Shown here in pieces: positions 24,322 through 26,174 of a stretch of DNA of 26,174 nt (positions within the stretch are counted from its first letter, which is position 1; the number at the start of each line of letters is the position of its first letter). Under the pieces are notes generated by a model that was not told the DNA's origin, did no database searches, and saw only the letters and a list, made by a program, of their open reading frames with translations. The translations under genes were made by a program, and so were the position numbers. This DNA comes from a virus, in the IMG/VR virus record IMGVR_UViG_3300033149_000098, positions 1-26,174 of that record; one strand, written 5' to 3'.

Positions 24322-24339
24322 ATTTTTAATTATAAAAAT
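24322..24339 (+). promoter_or_regulatory. AT-only hairpin in the 5' leader of the ejection operon
   Basis: ATTTTTA (24322-24328) and TAAAAAT (24333-24339) form a 7-bp stem with a 4-base loop, ending 9 bases before the ATG at 24349. With only A-T pairs it is weak; it may modulate ribosome access or be chance in AT-rich DNA. Confidence 0.3.
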
Positions 24340-24348
24340 TATTTATAA

Positions 24349-25332
24349 ATGATTGATATTATTACAGGTTTAGTAGGAATGGGATTATCTCTAGACCAAG
24401 CAGCAAAAGCTAAAGATGAGCAAAGGAAGGCAGAGTATGAAGCTGAAAAAAGCTTAAAAGAAGCAAAAATGCTTTTAGAGAAAAACTTCTATGAAGGCAT
24501 AGCTATTCCAAAAGAAACTTACGATAGACAAGTAGATATTTTAAAAACCGCTGGAGAGCAAGCTATATCAGCTGCTCAAGAATCTGGTGTCAGGGCTGCC
24601 AGCGTGGCTCCTGGTAGAGTATTAGCTGGGTTAGTAGAAAGCGGTGGAAAACTAAGAGGAGACATGGCGAGTGAATTATTAGATTTAGAAAAAGCTAAAG
24701 CAAGAGAAGCTTCAAGATTAAGAGATTCGGGTGTAACTTTAAGAGGTGATATTGCAACAGGCGCAGGACTTGCTGCGGCACAAGCGGATATGGCTCAAGC
24801 ACAAGCTCTTGAACAAGCAGCACTAGGAGCTCAAGTTTTAGGTGAAGAAATATTTGAAGCAACTCCATTATATGGAAAAGGTCAAAAAGGAAGAATGCTT
24901 ACAAGAGCACAGCGTAAAGCAGGAGGTTTTGATGAATTTAAAGATGCTATTGTAAACCAGTTTGGAGATATCGACCTTGGTATTAAAGACCCTGTAAGCG
25001 GAGAAATGCTAAAAATTTCTCAAGCTCGAGACCCAAAAGAATTGTTGAATTTTTTACAAGGACAGTCTATAGAAGATATAGAAAAATTAGGAGGAACTTC
25101 AGCAGTAAGACAATTTATTGATAATTTAGGACAAACAGTAGGAGATGTTCCAGAAGATATTTTAAAAGCTATTGGTGGTATACCTCAATTTTTTGGCAAT
25201 AATCCTTTTTTTGGAACAGGAGATTATAAAGACCAAGGCTTAGGGGCATTCTTTAAAACTACATTTGGTAGAAAAGAAGGAGGTAGTCAACTAGGTAATT
25301 TGTTTAGAAACATCTTCGGAGGAAAAAAATAA
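24349..25332 (+). CDS. Ejection/internal virion-type protein
   Basis: 327 residues. The first 20 residues are hydrophobic-amphipathic (MIDIITGLVGMGLSLDQAA). A long Ala/Glu/Lys helical region follows (about 20-165, with AAAQADMAQAQALEQAALGAQ), and then a Gly/Phe-rich C-terminus (IPQFFGNNPFFGTG, GNLFRNIFGGKK). Ala-rich helical proteins with this build, placed behind the tail genes, are typical podovirus internal virion proteins (T7 gp14 or P22 ejection-protein style), which are injected and help DNA cross the envelope. It has its own promoter, and the next gene starts 5 bases after its stop. The functional call is inference from composition and position. Confidence 0.65.
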   Translation: MIDIITGLVGMGLSLDQAAKAKDEQRKAEYEAEKSLKEAKMLLEKNFYEGIAIPKETYDRQVDILKTAGEQAISAAQESGVRAASVAPGRVLAGLVESGGKLRGDMASELLDLEKAKAREASRLRDSGVTLRGDIATGAGLAAAQADMAQAQALEQAALGAQVLGEEIFEATPLYGKGQKGRMLTRAQRKAGGFDEFKDAIVNQFGDIDLGIKDPVSGEMLKISQARDPKELLNFLQGQSIEDIEKLGGTSAVRQFIDNLGQTVGDVPEDILKAIGGIPQFFGNNPFFGTGDYKDQGLGAFFKTTFGRKEGGSQLGNLFRNIFGGKK

Positions 25333-25337
25333 AATTT

Positions 25338-26174
25338 ATGAGTTATTATAAATATGCGGAGCGTGAAGCTAGCACTCAAGTAAATTGGGGCAAGATTTCA
25401 CGAGACATGACCGATATGCTTGATACAGCTAAAGAGCTTAGGCAAGCTAAAAAAGATGCTATTGATAAAGCATCAAGAGAATATGCTCAAAAATTGACGG
25501 ATGCTCCTATGGGGGATTCGGAATTAATAAACAATTTTACTACTAATTATGCCAACGATGCTAGACAATATCATTTAATGATTGACAATCTATTAAAGTC
25601 TGGTAATCTTGACCCTAGAGAATATACCTTGATGATGCAAAACCTTCAAACAGGTACACAAAATCTTTTTAATTTATCTAAAGAATATAGCGAGCAGTAT
25701 GCTACAGCTATGGAAAGACTCAAAAGTGAAGACCCTAATGCTAAATCTCAAAAACTAGAACAAACTTTATTAGCTTCGTTAGAAGGCTATGCAAAACTTG
25801 GAAATCATAAAGGATATATAAATCCTACAGACGGAAGTTTATCACTCGGTAAAGTAGTTAAAGGAGAAGATGGTGTTGATGTAATGGGGTCTCCAGTAAG
25901 TGTTTCAGAGTTAAGAAATAGAATAAAATCTCAATACGATTATTACAATTACAGAGAAACTATAGACAAAAGAGTAAATAGTTTACCAGCTAAAATTAAA
26001 TTTAAAGAATTTGAAAGTAAGTACGGAAAACAAATGTATGGAGAAGTTGAAGATTTTACTCAGTTTAAAGAGTATAATGATTGGTTGAATCTACAAACAG
26101 ACAGTATGATGGAAAACCAATTTAATATATCATCTATATTAACTGATGATATTATTGAAACATCTGATGGTAAA
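25338..26174 (+). CDS. Large helical virion protein, probable ejection protein (3' partial)
   Basis: An ATG at 25338 opens a frame that stays open for 279 codons to the window edge, so the C-terminus is missing. The start context AATAAAATTTATG matches other genes here. The visible part is charged and mostly helical (MSYYKYAEREASTQVNWGK, DMLDTAKELRQAKKDAIDK, LEQTLLASLEGYAKLG). No enzymatic motif is seen in the part present. Its place right after the first ejection-type protein suggests a larger internal virion protein of the T7 gp15/gp16 kind, possibly with a lytic transglycosylase or peptidase domain beyond the edge; that cannot be judged here. Confidence 0.75.
   Translation, partial: MSYYKYAEREASTQVNWGKISRDMTDMLDTAKELRQAKKDAIDKASREYAQKLTDAPMGDSELINNFTTNYANDARQYHLMIDNLLKSGNLDPREYTLMMQNLQTGTQNLFNLSKEYSEQYATAMERLKSEDPNAKSQKLEQTLLASLEGYAKLGNHKGYINPTDGSLSLGKVVKGEDGVDVMGSPVSVSELRNRIKSQYDYYNYRETIDKRVNSLPAKIKFKEFESKYGKQMYGEVEDFTQFKEYNDWLNLQTDSMMENQFNISSILTDDIIETSDGK

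Overview
This window is a block of late genes from a tailed double-stranded DNA phage. Every gene I can support lies on the + strand, many start and stop codons overlap, and the DNA is AT-rich. The host is most likely a Bacteroidetes bacterium, probably a marine flavobacterium. Two things support this. Five of the six larger intergenic gaps, each in front of a gene cluster, carry an 8-bp box of the form TAnnTTTG, which is the Bacteroidetes -7 promoter element. Gene starts have A-rich leaders and no Shine-Dalgarno sequence. I see no tape-measure gene, sheath or long-tail module. A P22-like portal, two ring/adaptor-like proteins, a giant beta-rich tail protein and alpha-helical ejection-type proteins together suggest a short-tailed (podovirus-like) virion.

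Layout. (1) 1-4098: the 3' part of a giant tail fibre, open at the left edge. It has a stalk with recurring motifs, about 40 copies of a 17-residue YadA-like repeat, and a C-terminal self-cleaving S74 chaperone domain. A small hypothetical gene follows (4101-4325). (2) 4334-6638: a promoter, then tightly nested small genes and a lysis cassette. These are a 25-aa ORF, a 44-aa very basic protein, a 51-aa membrane protein, a 102-aa membrane-anchored coiled-coil protein, an exported thioredoxin-fold protein without cysteines, an M15 peptidase endolysin, a tyrosine/asparagine-rich lipoprotein and a holin. (3) 6654-12664: a promoter, two small proteins, a GroES-like co-chaperonin, a probable small terminase subunit, the large terminase and the portal, nearly all with overlapping ends. 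(4) 12692-15345: a promoter, scaffold, major capsid protein and a strong hairpin terminator. (5) 15370-16238: a protein of unknown function, then a second terminator. (6) 16256-24283: a promoter, two connector-like proteins, a 1458-aa tail protein and two further tail proteins. (7) 24292-26174: a promoter and two ejection/internal virion-type proteins, the second cut off by the right edge.

The genes read as one programme: package DNA (terminase, portal), build the head (scaffold, capsid, possibly helped by the GroES-like protein), attach the short tail and ejection proteins, fit fibres folded by the S74 chaperone, then lyse the host. No replication, integration, defence, tRNA or CRISPR element is visible. 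The least explained parts are the cascade of overlapping tiny genes at 4348-4707, the cysteine-free thioredoxin-like protein in the lysis module, the phage GroES-like protein, and the lambda-like ATPase motif of the terminase.
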